Shown here in pieces: positions 1 through 6,903 of a stretch of 64,000 bases of DNA (the stretch's first letter is position 1; the number at the start of each line of letters is the position of its first letter). The position numbers and the translations under genes were made by a program. The stretch spans positions 620,001 to 684,000 of the forward strand of contig NZ_BMUE01000001.1 in assembly GCF_014650035.1 (NCBI RefSeq), read 5' to 3'. The notes under the pieces are model-generated. The model was not told the origin of the DNA, ran no database searches, and saw only the letters and a program-made list of their open reading frames with translations. Origin of the DNA: Streptomyces lucensis JCM 4490. GTDB taxonomy: Bacteria; Actinomycetota; Actinomycetes; Streptomycetales; Streptomycetaceae.

Positions 1-1
1 C

Positions 2-1129
2 CTCTGCCATGCCACCGCAGGCGGTACCGCCGCCCTCCCCGGCCTGGTGGCCCGGCACTTCGCCGGCGTACCGCTGCTGGTCACCGAGTACGGCGTCCAG
101 CTCCGCACGCACTACCTGACCCTCGGCCCCGACACCGCCGCCCCCGCCGTACGCGCGCTGCTCGCGTCCTTCCACGGCCGGCTCACGGCCGAGGTGTACC
201 GCCGGGCCGAGGTGCTCACCCCGGGCAACGCGCACGCCCGCCGCTGGCAGGAACGGTGCGGCGCCGACCGGAGCAGGATCCGCACCGTCTACCCGGGCAT
301 GGCGGACGCCCGCTTCACGGAGGTCGGCGAGTGCCCGGACCGCTCCGACCCGGACACCCTGGTCTGGGTCGGGCGCGTCGAACCCGCCAAAGACCTGTTC
401 TCGCTCCTCCACGCCTTCGCCGAAGTACGCAAGGAGGAACCCGGTGCGCGCCTGAGGATCGTCGGCGCACCCGCCGGCCCGGAGGGCGAGGCCTACCTCG
501 GCCACTGCCGGGCGCTCGCCGCACAGCTCTTCCCGGACGAGGCGGACGGCGTCCACGCCGTCGGCGACAACCCCGTCTCCTTCGAGCGGATCGGCGGCCC
601 GGAGGTCCCGACCCTGCCCGACGCCTACGCGTCCGGCGCGGTCGTCGTGCTGTCCAGCGTGGTGGAGGGCTTCCCGATCGGCCTCATCGAGGCGATGTTC
701 TGCGGCCGCGCCACGGTGTCCACGGACGCCGGCGCGGTGGTGGAGGTCATCGGCGGCACGGGTCTCGTCGTCCCTCCGCGCAATCCCCGGGCGCTCGCCG
801 AGGCGTGCGTGGCTCTGCTGCGCGACCCCGAGCGCCGTGAGCGCCTCGGAGCCGCCGCGCGCGCCCGGGCACTCGAACTGTTCACCGTCGAGCAGAACAT
901 CGCCGCGTTCCACGGCATCTACCTGGAGATCGTCTCGCACTGCCCGGTCCGCCGGGTCCTGCTGGACGACGCCGGGGACCCCCTGCCGTTCGCCACCCCG
1001 GCCGAGTCCCGCATCCCCGGCCGCTGGACCGGCCCCACCGTCCGCCCGCTGCCCCGGGCCGTCCCCGCGTGGGCCACCGGCGCACCGGTGCGCGCGACAC
1101 CGCCGACCGCGGCGGAGGGGGCGCGATGA
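2..1129 (+). CDS. PelF-like GT4 glycosyltransferase, 5' end cut by window edge
   Basis: The reading frame is open from base 2, so the true start lies outside the window; 375 residues are visible. The start of the visible part (CHATAGGTAALPG, then TEYGVQLR) matches the region joining the DUF3492 domain to the GT-B core in PelF-type enzymes. The C-terminal nucleotide-sugar domain is complete: VWVGRVEPAKD, then the E-x7-E type EGFPIGLIEAM, then a GTGLVVPPRNP end loop. PelF enzymes polymerise UDP-linked (N-acetyl)hexosamine in the cytoplasm for the Pel exopolysaccharide. The stop overlaps the next start (ATGA), so this belongs to an operon with the downstream membrane protein, epimerase and spherulin-4 protein. 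Family assignment is firm; sugar specificity is inferred. Confidence 0.85.
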   Translation, partial: LCHATAGGTAALPGLVARHFAGVPLLVTEYGVQLRTHYLTLGPDTAAPAVRALLASFHGRLTAEVYRRAEVLTPGNAHARRWQERCGADRSRIRTVYPGMADARFTEVGECPDRSDPDTLVWVGRVEPAKDLFSLLHAFAEVRKEEPGARLRIVGAPAGPEGEAYLGHCRALAAQLFPDEADGVHAVGDNPVSFERIGGPEVPTLPDAYASGAVVVLSSVVEGFPIGLIEAMFCGRATVSTDAGAVVEVIGGTGLVVPPRNPRALAEACVALLRDPERRERLGAAARARALELFTVEQNIAAFHGIYLEIVSHCPVRRVLLDDAGDPLPFATPAESRIPGRWTGPTVRPLPRAVPAWATGAPVRATPPTAAEGAR

Positions 1130-2511
1130 GCGGGCGACGGGCCCAGGACACCGGTGCGGGCCACCGCGGCGACGGCACCCGGGAAGACGCCGTGCCCGGC
1201 GGCGACCGCCGCGCCGCGAGCGTGCCGGGGGCACCGGACAGGCCGCGAACGCCGAGCGGCGCCGACCCATGGGACCAGCGGGCTGGGGAGTGGCCGCCGC
1301 CCGAAGAGACCGCGGTGACGGTTCCGCCCGCCGCCGTACCCCCGCCACGGGGGCCGTCCGTCCGCACGGCTCAGGGCGCCGGGCCCCGCGAACGGCCCGC
1401 CCCCGCCCCCCGCCGCGGAGCCGTCGACCCGGTCAAGGCGTTGCTGCACCGGCACCGTGAGCTGTGCGAGCGCGCCGTGGACCCGCTGGAGATCGCGGCC
1501 GGGCTGGAGGCGCACGGCGTCACCGACCGGGCGGCCGCCCGTTTCCGGCACCGGGACGTGTTCTCGCTCGCCGAGGAGCTGTACGCGCGCGTGCCGCGCG
1601 ACGGCGAACCGCACCAGGACACCGACGCCCCGCCCGTGCCCCGCGTCCGCGCCCGATGGGTCCTGCTCACGCTCCTGCCCGGCGCCCTGGCCGCGGCCAC
1701 CGTGGCCGGCCTGCGGCTCGCCCACGGACAGCCCCGCCCGCTCGTGGCCCTCGGCGGCCTCCTGGCCGTCGCCCTCGCCACGCGCGCGGCACTGCGCCGC
1801 GGACCGCTGAGCGGTGAGCCGGGCACGCGCGCGTGGCGCACGTCGAACGGCGCCCGCGCGTGCACGCTCTGGCTGCTCGGATACGCACTCCTGGGCGACG
1901 GTCTGCTGCACGCCGTCATGACCGGCGGCCCCGACACCCTGCCCACCGGAACCCCGGACGGCCCCTGGCCCACCGCCTGCGCGTCCGTCCTCGCCCTCAC
2001 CCTGGCCTGCGCCCCAGCGGCCTGGTGCGCCCACCTGTTCACCGCGGGCGCCCGGCGCAGGCTCGCCGGAAGCCGTGGCCTGGAGGACTTCGCGGCGGCC
2101 GCGAAACCGCTGCTGTTCGGCACGGTCACGCTGTTCTTCGGCGCGCTCACCGCGCTGCTCCTGCTGTGCGGCACCGCCCTGCGCGAGGACGCGGCCTACC
2201 CGCAGGGCCTCAGCCTGGGCGCACTGCTCCTGCTCGCCCGCCTGCTGGTCGTGCACCACCGCCGGCACGCCCCCGCCCTCGCCCTCGGCGCGGCGACGGC
2301 CGCCGAGGCGATGGCCGTCGCCCTGCCCGCGGCCGGCCGGCTGCCCGGCTGCGCCTTCCTGACCACCCCGGTGGAGACGGTCGTGAACGCGTGGGGCGAG
2401 GCCGCCGTCCCGGCCCTCGCCTGCGGCGCTGCGGCCCTGAGCCTGCTCCTGCACGCCGTGCGCACCCTCACCGGCGCCTCGGCCCACGCGCCCTCGGGAG
2501 CACCCGAGTGA
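1126..2511 (+). CDS. Multi-pass membrane protein of the Pel-like operon
   Basis: A 461-residue protein. The ATG at 1126 overlaps the upstream stop and fixes the start. The first ~105 residues are Pro/Arg/Gly-rich and probably disordered. A short soluble stretch follows (HRHRELCERAVDPLEIAAGL), resembling regulatory helices seen in other actinobacterial membrane proteins. The last ~300 residues hold about eight hydrophobic segments, beginning near WVLLTLLPGALAAATVAGL and ending near LACGAAALSLLLHAV. I do not recognise a named family. From position it could do the job of PelG, the inner-membrane transporter partner of PelF, but PelG normally has about 12 helices without a long disordered head, so that role is only a guess. 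Confidence 0.75.
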   Translation: MSGRRAQDTGAGHRGDGTREDAVPGGDRRAASVPGAPDRPRTPSGADPWDQRAGEWPPPEETAVTVPPAAVPPPRGPSVRTAQGAGPRERPAPAPRRGAVDPVKALLHRHRELCERAVDPLEIAAGLEAHGVTDRAAARFRHRDVFSLAEELYARVPRDGEPHQDTDAPPVPRVRARWVLLTLLPGALAAATVAGLRLAHGQPRPLVALGGLLAVALATRAALRRGPLSGEPGTRAWRTSNGARACTLWLLGYALLGDGLLHAVMTGGPDTLPTGTPDGPWPTACASVLALTLACAPAAWCAHLFTAGARRRLAGSRGLEDFAAAAKPLLFGTVTLFFGALTALLLLCGTALREDAAYPQGLSLGALLLLARLLVVHHRRHAPALALGAATAAEAMAVALPAAGRLPGCAFLTTPVETVVNAWGEAAVPALACGAAALSLLLHAVRTLTGASAHAPSGAPE

Positions 2512-2642
2512 ATCTTCCGCCACCGGTCCGGCCCGAGCCCCGTACCGCCCGTTCCGGCCACGCCACGGCACCGGGCGGCGGTGCCGGCGCCCGGCACCGC
2601 CGCCGGAGGCACCCGCATCACCCGTTCGAAGGAGAACACCAG

Positions 2643-2717
2643 ATGACCACCTCCCGATCCGGAGCGTCCGGAGCCGCCGGAACCGCCGGCGCGCACACCC
2701 CGGGAGCCGCCCGATGA
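2643..2717 (+). CDS. 24-codon small ORF translationally coupled to the epimerase
   Basis: An ATG at 2643 follows a strong AAGGAG ribosome-binding site (about 2630-2635). The frame runs 24 codons (MTTSRSGASGAAGTAGAHTP then GAAR) and stops at 2715-2717, overlapping the epimerase ATG at 2714. The epimerase itself has no obvious ribosome-binding site, so the small ORF probably feeds ribosomes into it. The peptide is Ala/Gly/Ser/Thr-rich with no recognisable domain. It could equally be the residue of a longer decayed gene; the 130 bases before it (2512-2642) show nothing else. Confidence 0.45.
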   Translation: MTTSRSGASGAAGTAGAHTPGAAR

Positions 2718-3673
2718 GGGTTCTGCTGATCGGAGCCAACGGATACCTCGGTCGCTTCGTCGCCGAGCGGCTGCTCGCCGACCCGGCCGTCCAGCTCACC
2801 GCGCTCGGCCGCGGCGACGACGCCGACGTCCGTTTCGACCTCGCCACCGGCAGCCCGGGCGCCCTGACCCGCTTCCTCGACGCGGTCCACCCCGGAGTCG
2901 TGATCAACTGCGCCGGCGCCACCCGGGGCGGCGCCCGGGACCTCGTCCGGCACAACACCGTCGCCGTCGCCACCGTCTGCGAGGCGCTGCGCCGCAGCGG
3001 CTGCGGCGCCCGCCTGGTGCAGATCGGATGCAGCTCCGAGTACGGCCCGAGCCAGCCCGGGTCCTCCACCGCCGAGGACGCCGTGCCCCGCCCCGGCGGC
3101 CCGTACGGCGTCAGCAAGCTCGCCGCGACCGAACTGGTCCTCGGCTCCGGCCTGGACGCCGTCGTGCTGCGCGTCTTCTCGCCGGCCGGCCCCGGCACCC
3201 CGGCCGGTTCCCCGCTCGGCAGGCTCGCCGAGGCCATGCGGCGCGCGATGCAGTCCGGCGACGGCGAACTCAAGCTCGCCGGCCTCGGCGTCCAGCGCGA
3301 CTTCATCGACGTGCGCGACGTCGCCCGCGCCGTGCACGCCGCCTCGCTCTCCGCGGCGCAGGGTGTCATCAACATCGGCTCCGGACGCGCCGTCCGCCTC
3401 CGGGACGCCGCCGCCGTCCTCGCGCGCGTGGCCGGCTACGGCGGCGCCCTGCACGAACTCGACACCCCGCCCGGCCCGCTCCGCGGCGCACTCGGCCACC
3501 CGCGCGTCGACCCCGACCACGCGGCCCCGGTCGCGTACCCGTACCCGGACGGCTGCGGCAGCTGGCAGCAGGCCGACGTGCGCACCGCGCGCGACCGGCT
3601 CGGCTGGCGGCCCCGGATCAACCTCGAGGAGTCCCTGGCGGACATCTGGATGGAGGCGGCATGCCGCATCTGA
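2714..3673 (+). CDS. NAD(P)-dependent sugar epimerase (extended SDR)
   Basis: A 319-residue extended short-chain dehydrogenase. The N-terminal glycine motif GANGYLGRFVAERLL starts the NAD-binding fold, and the catalytic Tyr-Lys pair is in PYGVSKLAATEL with an upstream Ser in IGCSSEYG. The substrate half includes RVFSPAGPGTPAGSPLG and GVQRDFIDVRDVA, typical of nucleotide-sugar epimerases and dehydratases. In this operon the likely job is supplying an epimerised UDP-hexosamine to the PelF-like transferase, as PelX (a UDP-GlcNAc C4-epimerase) does for Pel; that substrate is inferred. It is coupled to the preceding small ORF (ATGA) and overlaps the next gene by 13 bases. Confidence 0.85.
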   Translation: MRVLLIGANGYLGRFVAERLLADPAVQLTALGRGDDADVRFDLATGSPGALTRFLDAVHPGVVINCAGATRGGARDLVRHNTVAVATVCEALRRSGCGARLVQIGCSSEYGPSQPGSSTAEDAVPRPGGPYGVSKLAATELVLGSGLDAVVLRVFSPAGPGTPAGSPLGRLAEAMRRAMQSGDGELKLAGLGVQRDFIDVRDVARAVHAASLSAAQGVINIGSGRAVRLRDAAAVLARVAGYGGALHELDTPPGPLRGALGHPRVDPDHAAPVAYPYPDGCGSWQQADVRTARDRLGWRPRINLEESLADIWMEAACRI

Positions 3674-4410
3674 CCAGCACCACGGCGGACGCCCGGAGCA
3701 CCGGCGTCCGCACCGCCCTCGGCGTCCCAGGATACGCCCACCCGCTCGTCGCCCCCGCCCAGTGGGCCGAACTCGCCCGCCCCGGCACCCCGCTGGACTG
3801 GGTGGTCCTCGACGTGGCGGCGGGCCCCGGCTCCCGGCCCGACCCGCACTGCCTGGGAGCCGCGGCCCGGCTGCGCACCGCGGGCGTCCGCGTCCTCGGC
3901 CGCCTGGACCTCGTCCACGGCGCCCGGATCCCCGCCGACCTGCTCTCCGACGCCCACCGCTACCGCGACTGGTACCGCGTCGACGGCTTCCTGCTGGACC
4001 GCTGCCCCACCGAGCGCGCCCTGCTCGCGGAGGTCCGGCGCACGATCGCCACGCTCCGCTCGACCGGTGACACCGCCCACATCGTCCTCGGCCACGGCAG
4101 CCACCCGTACCCGGGCTATGCCGAGAGCGCCGACCAGCTGGTGACCTTCGCCGGCTCCTGGTCCGCCTACCGCTGGTCGCAGGTCGCCGAGTGGACCGCC
4201 GACTACCCGCCCGACCGCTTCTGCCACTTCGTGCACGGCGTTCCCCGCGGCCACCTGGACGAGGCACTGCGCATCGCCCGCTGGCAAGGAGCGGCCACGG
4301 TCTACTTCACGGACCACACGGACGGGGGCGGCCGCCTGGACCCCTGGGAGACGATGCCCGGTTACTGGGACGACATCGTCTCGCGGATCGGAACAGGTGT
4401 CTCGGAATGA
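3661..4410 (+). CDS. Spherulin-4 family (GH135/GH114-like) glycosidase-like protein
   Basis: A 249-residue protein with the spherulin-4 fold signature: GVPGYAHPL near the start, WVVLDVAAGPG at strand 2, VRVLGRLDL at strand 3 and VDGFLLDRCPT carrying the probable active-site Asp (residue 113). In Sph3 and related endo-galactosaminidases the equivalent Asp is usually followed by Asp or Glu; here Arg follows, so activity is uncertain. There is no signal peptide, unlike secreted relatives. Known GH135/GH114 enzymes cut alpha-1,4-linked (N-acetyl)galactosamine polymers, which fits the PelF-like and epimerase neighbours. The start at 3661 overlaps the epimerase end, giving tight coupling. Confidence 0.8.
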   Translation: MPHLTSTTADARSTGVRTALGVPGYAHPLVAPAQWAELARPGTPLDWVVLDVAAGPGSRPDPHCLGAAARLRTAGVRVLGRLDLVHGARIPADLLSDAHRYRDWYRVDGFLLDRCPTERALLAEVRRTIATLRSTGDTAHIVLGHGSHPYPGYAESADQLVTFAGSWSAYRWSQVAEWTADYPPDRFCHFVHGVPRGHLDEALRIARWQGAATVYFTDHTDGGGRLDPWETMPGYWDDIVSRIGTGVSE

Positions 4411-4429
4411 AAAAGGGCGTGGCACTGTT
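4404..4429 (+). promoter_or_regulatory. SigR-type promoter of moeZ
   Basis: GGAAT at 4404-4408 is separated by exactly 18 bases from GTT at 4427-4429, the published consensus for Streptomyces sigma-R. It overlaps the stop codon of the spherulin-4 gene and sits 45 bases before the moeZ GTG, so transcription would start near 4436. This predicts thiol-stress induction of moeZ. Confidence 0.75.
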
Positions 4430-4473
4430 ACGAGGAGAACAACCGTAGTGATAGACCGACCAACGGAGTCCCC

Positions 4474-5652
4474 GTGTCGCTGCCACCCCTGGTCGAGCCA
4501 GCTCCTGAGCTCACCGTAGACGAGGTCCGCCGGTACTCCCGCCACCTGATCATCCCGGATGTCGGGATGGACGGGCAGAAGCGGCTGAAGAACGCCAAGG
4601 TGCTCTGTGTGGGCGCCGGCGGCCTGGGCTCGCCGGCGCTGATGTACCTGGCCGCCGCGGGCGTGGGCACGCTCGGCATCGTGGAGTTCGACGAGGTCGA
4701 CGAGTCGAACCTGCAGCGCCAGATCATCCACAGCCAGTCCGACATCGGCCGCTCCAAGGCCGAGTCCGCGCGCGACAGCGTCAAGGGCATCAACCCGTAC
4801 GTGAACGTGATCCTTCACGAGGAGCGGCTGGAAGCCGACAACGTGATGGACATCTTCAGCCAGTACGACCTGATCGTCGACGGCACGGACAACTTCGCGA
4901 CCCGCTACCTGGTCAACGACGCGTGCGTGCTGCTGAACAAGCCCTACGTGTGGGGTTCGATCTACCGCTTCGACGGCCAGGCCTCCGTCTTCTGGTCCGA
5001 GCACGGCCCCTGCTACCGCTGCCTCTACCCGGAGCCCCCGCCCCCGGGCATGGTCCCCTCCTGCGCCGAGGGCGGCGTCCTGGGCGTGCTGTGTGCGTCC
5101 ATCGGCTCCATCCAGGTCAACGAGGCCATCAAGCTCCTCGCCGGCATCGGCGAGCCGCTGGTCGGCCGCCTGATGATCTACGACGCCCTGGAGATGCAGT
5201 ACCGCCAGGTCAAGGTCCGCAAGGACCCGGACTGCGCGGTGTGCGGCGAGAACCCGACCGTCACCGAGCTGATCGACTACGAGGCCTTCTGCGGCGTCGT
5301 CTCCGAGGAGGCCCAGGCGGCGGCGGCCGACTCCACGATCACTCCCAAGCAGCTCAAGGAGTGGATCGACGACGGCGAGAACATCGAGATCATCGACGTC
5401 CGCGAGCCGAACGAGTACGAGATCGTCTCCATCCCGGGCGCCAGGCTGATCCCGAAGAACGAGTTCCTCATGGGCACCGCCCTCCAGGGCCTCCCGCAGG
5501 ACAAGAAGATCGTCCTGCATTGCAAGACGGGTGTCCGCAGTGCGGAAGTCCTCGCGGTCCTGAAGTCCGCGGGCTTCTCGGACGCGGTACACGTGGGCGG
5601 CGGCGTGATCGGCTGGGTCAACCAGATCGAACCGAGCAAGCCGGTCTACTGA
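4474..5652 (+). CDS. moeZ: Adenylyltransferase/sulfurtransferase MoeZ
   Basis: A 392-residue two-domain enzyme. Residues ~15-250 are a ThiF/MoeB/E1 adenylation domain: GAGGLGSPALMYLAAAG nucleotide loop, then the catalytic Arg in NLQRQIIHSQ, then the DGTDNFATRYLVND metal-binding segment, with zinc cysteines in CYRCLYP and CAVCGE. Residues ~285-392 are a rhodanese domain with active-site Cys in HCKTGVRSAE. MoeZ adenylates and thiocarboxylates ubiquitin-like sulfur carriers (MoaD, CysO, ThiS types) in molybdopterin, cysteine and thiazole synthesis in the cytoplasm. Expression probably comes from the SigR-type promoter just upstream, fitting a role in sulfur supply under thiol stress. Confidence 0.95.
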   Translation: MSLPPLVEPAPELTVDEVRRYSRHLIIPDVGMDGQKRLKNAKVLCVGAGGLGSPALMYLAAAGVGTLGIVEFDEVDESNLQRQIIHSQSDIGRSKAESARDSVKGINPYVNVILHEERLEADNVMDIFSQYDLIVDGTDNFATRYLVNDACVLLNKPYVWGSIYRFDGQASVFWSEHGPCYRCLYPEPPPPGMVPSCAEGGVLGVLCASIGSIQVNEAIKLLAGIGEPLVGRLMIYDALEMQYRQVKVRKDPDCAVCGENPTVTELIDYEAFCGVVSEEAQAAAADSTITPKQLKEWIDDGENIEIIDVREPNEYEIVSIPGARLIPKNEFLMGTALQGLPQDKKIVLHCKTGVRSAEVLAVLKSAGFSDAVHVGGGVIGWVNQIEPSKPVY

Positions 5653-5689
5653 CCACCCTTCCGGCGGCGAGCGGAAGCGTACAAGCGAG

Positions 5690-5727
5690 GAAGCCCACGG
5701 CTCCGACGAGGTCGGGCCGTGGGCTTC
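5690..5727 (+). terminator. Terminator hairpin after moeZ
   Basis: GAAGCCCACGGC (5690-5701) pairs perfectly with GCCGTGGGCTTC (5716-5727). The interior CCGAC/GTCGG also pairs, leaving a GAG loop. It lies 38 bases beyond the moeZ stop. There is no long T tract, as is usual in Streptomyces. Confidence 0.8.
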
Positions 5728-5855
5728 TCGCCGTCCCGGCCGCTGCCGGCGCGGTGGTCGCCCACCTGGAGCACACCGGGATGCAGTGCGTGCACGTTTC
5801 CGTACGGTCGGTTGCAGGGCCGGGAGCTGCCCGGCCCGCACGTCGGGAGGTCCTC

Positions 5856-6143
5856 ATGCGCCGCATCGGCTCCACACTCGCCACACTCGCCGCCGCCGGG
5901 CTGCTCGCGCTCGCCGTTCCCGGCTCGGCGCTCGCCGCCAACGGGTTCCTCGAGATCGGCGGGGCCGTGTACCCCGAACCGAGCGGCTGCTTCGAGGTCC
6001 CGCGCCTGGCGACCGTCTTCAACATGACGGACATACCCGTCCTGATCCACAACGTCCCGGGCTGCGGGGGCGGGATCGTCCAGGTCCTCCCGCCCGGGCT
6101 GGCCGTGCAGGTGCCCGGAACGCACAGCGTCTCCGTCGGCTGA
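5856..6143 (+). CDS. Small secreted protein of unknown function
   Basis: A 95-residue protein whose ATG at 5856 follows a GGGAGG ribosome-binding site at 5846-5850. Residues 1-28 are a Sec signal peptide ending in ALAANG. The mature part of about 67 residues has two cysteines (SGCFEVPR and VPGCGGG) that could form one disulfide, and ends with an export-type beta-rich tail (VQVLPPGLAVQVPG). No family is recognised. The short size and single possible disulfide suggest a small extracellular beta-rich peptide. Confidence 0.8.
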   Translation: MRRIGSTLATLAAAGLLALAVPGSALAANGFLEIGGAVYPEPSGCFEVPRLATVFNMTDIPVLIHNVPGCGGGIVQVLPPGLAVQVPGTHSVSVG

Positions 6144-6164
6144 CCAGTGGCACGGGCAGCGAAA

Positions 6165-6301
6165 GTGTGACGGTTCACACCCTGTGTCCGTTGTGGGGGA
6201 ATGCGCGTTGCAGGGTGTTGATCACGTCGGTTACCGTGGCGTCAACTTAACGCGCTGACCGGCGCGTTGGGGTTGACGAACGGCGCGTGACCATGGTCAC
6301 G
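6165..6301. promoter_or_regulatory. Cluster of dyad-symmetric sites upstream of the lectin-like gene
   Basis: Three palindromes lie in the 249-base gap before the lectin-like gene. GTGTGA-CGGT-TCACAC occupies 6165-6180 and resembles a Crp half-site pair. An imperfect hairpin spans 6240-6278 (CGTCAAC..AACGCGC paired with GCGCGTT..GTTGACG). A perfect 16-base palindrome, CGTGACCATGGTCACG, lies at 6286-6301. One may end the upstream transcript; the others look like operators. No clear -35/-10 pair was identified. Confidence 0.5.
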
Positions 6302-6392
6302 GAAGGCCGCCGGCCGGAGCGGGGCACGACCATCCCCGCGGGCCCGCGCCGTCGCTGTCGTCACGAACCGACATGAGAACAGGGGGAGTTTG

Positions 6393-6830
6393 ATGAAGAA
6401 GCGCCTTTTGGGCAGGCTCGCGGTGGCGGTCCTCACCCCGGTGGTGATCGTCGCGGGCGCCGGGCAGGCGTTCGCCAACGGCACCGTCACCTGGAAGAAC
6501 AAGCTCAACGGCAAGTGCATCGGCGTCGTCAACAACATCCCGCAGGCGGCGGCCGACTGCGACACACCGATCGCCAAGTTCACCGAGACGAAGCAGTCCG
6601 ACGGGACCTGGACGCTCAAGACCAGCTACGACTACTGCCTCGACAGCAACGCCGACGGCAAGGTCTACATGCTGAAGTGCAACGGCGGCGCCCACCAGAA
6701 GTGGTACGAGATCAAGGACACGGCGGGCTGGCGGCTGCAGAACAAGGCCACCAAGCTCACTCTCGGCCAGCACGAGAGCGTCCTCTACACGGGCTTCGAC
6801 GGCGGCCTCAAGGCCCAGCGCTGGAGCTGA
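6393..6830 (+). CDS. Secreted beta-trefoil (ricin-type lectin-like) protein
   Basis: A 145-residue protein. The ATG at 6393 follows an AGGGGGAG ribosome-binding site. Residues 1-29 form a Sec signal peptide (KKR, hydrophobic core, cleavage after AFA). The mature part is one beta-trefoil: NGKCIGVVNN, DYCLDSNADGKVYMLKC and HQKWYEIKD show the Cys-pair and QxW-like repeats of ricin-B/RICIN domains, and the chain ends in QRWS. Three cysteines flank the first two repeats. It probably binds carbohydrate outside the cell. It stands alone and is convergent with the next gene across a shared terminator. The sugar bound is unknown. Confidence 0.8.
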   Translation: MKKRLLGRLAVAVLTPVVIVAGAGQAFANGTVTWKNKLNGKCIGVVNNIPQAAADCDTPIAKFTETKQSDGTWTLKTSYDYCLDSNADGKVYMLKCNGGAHQKWYEIKDTAGWRLQNKATKLTLGQHESVLYTGFDGGLKAQRWS

Positions 6831-6863
6831 TCGCCGAAGTCACCGCCAGGTGAGTCCTGGTGC

Positions 6864-6896
6864 GGGGCCCCGGGTGCGACAGGCGCCCGGGGCCCC
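6864..6896. terminator. Bidirectional terminator between convergent genes
   Basis: GGGGCCCCGGGTGC (6864-6877) pairs with GCGCCCGGGGCCCC (6883-6896) with one G-T wobble. It lies between the lectin-like gene (+) and the hydrolase gene (-) and can serve both. Confidence 0.8.
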
Positions 6897-6903
6897 GTCC
6901 GCG

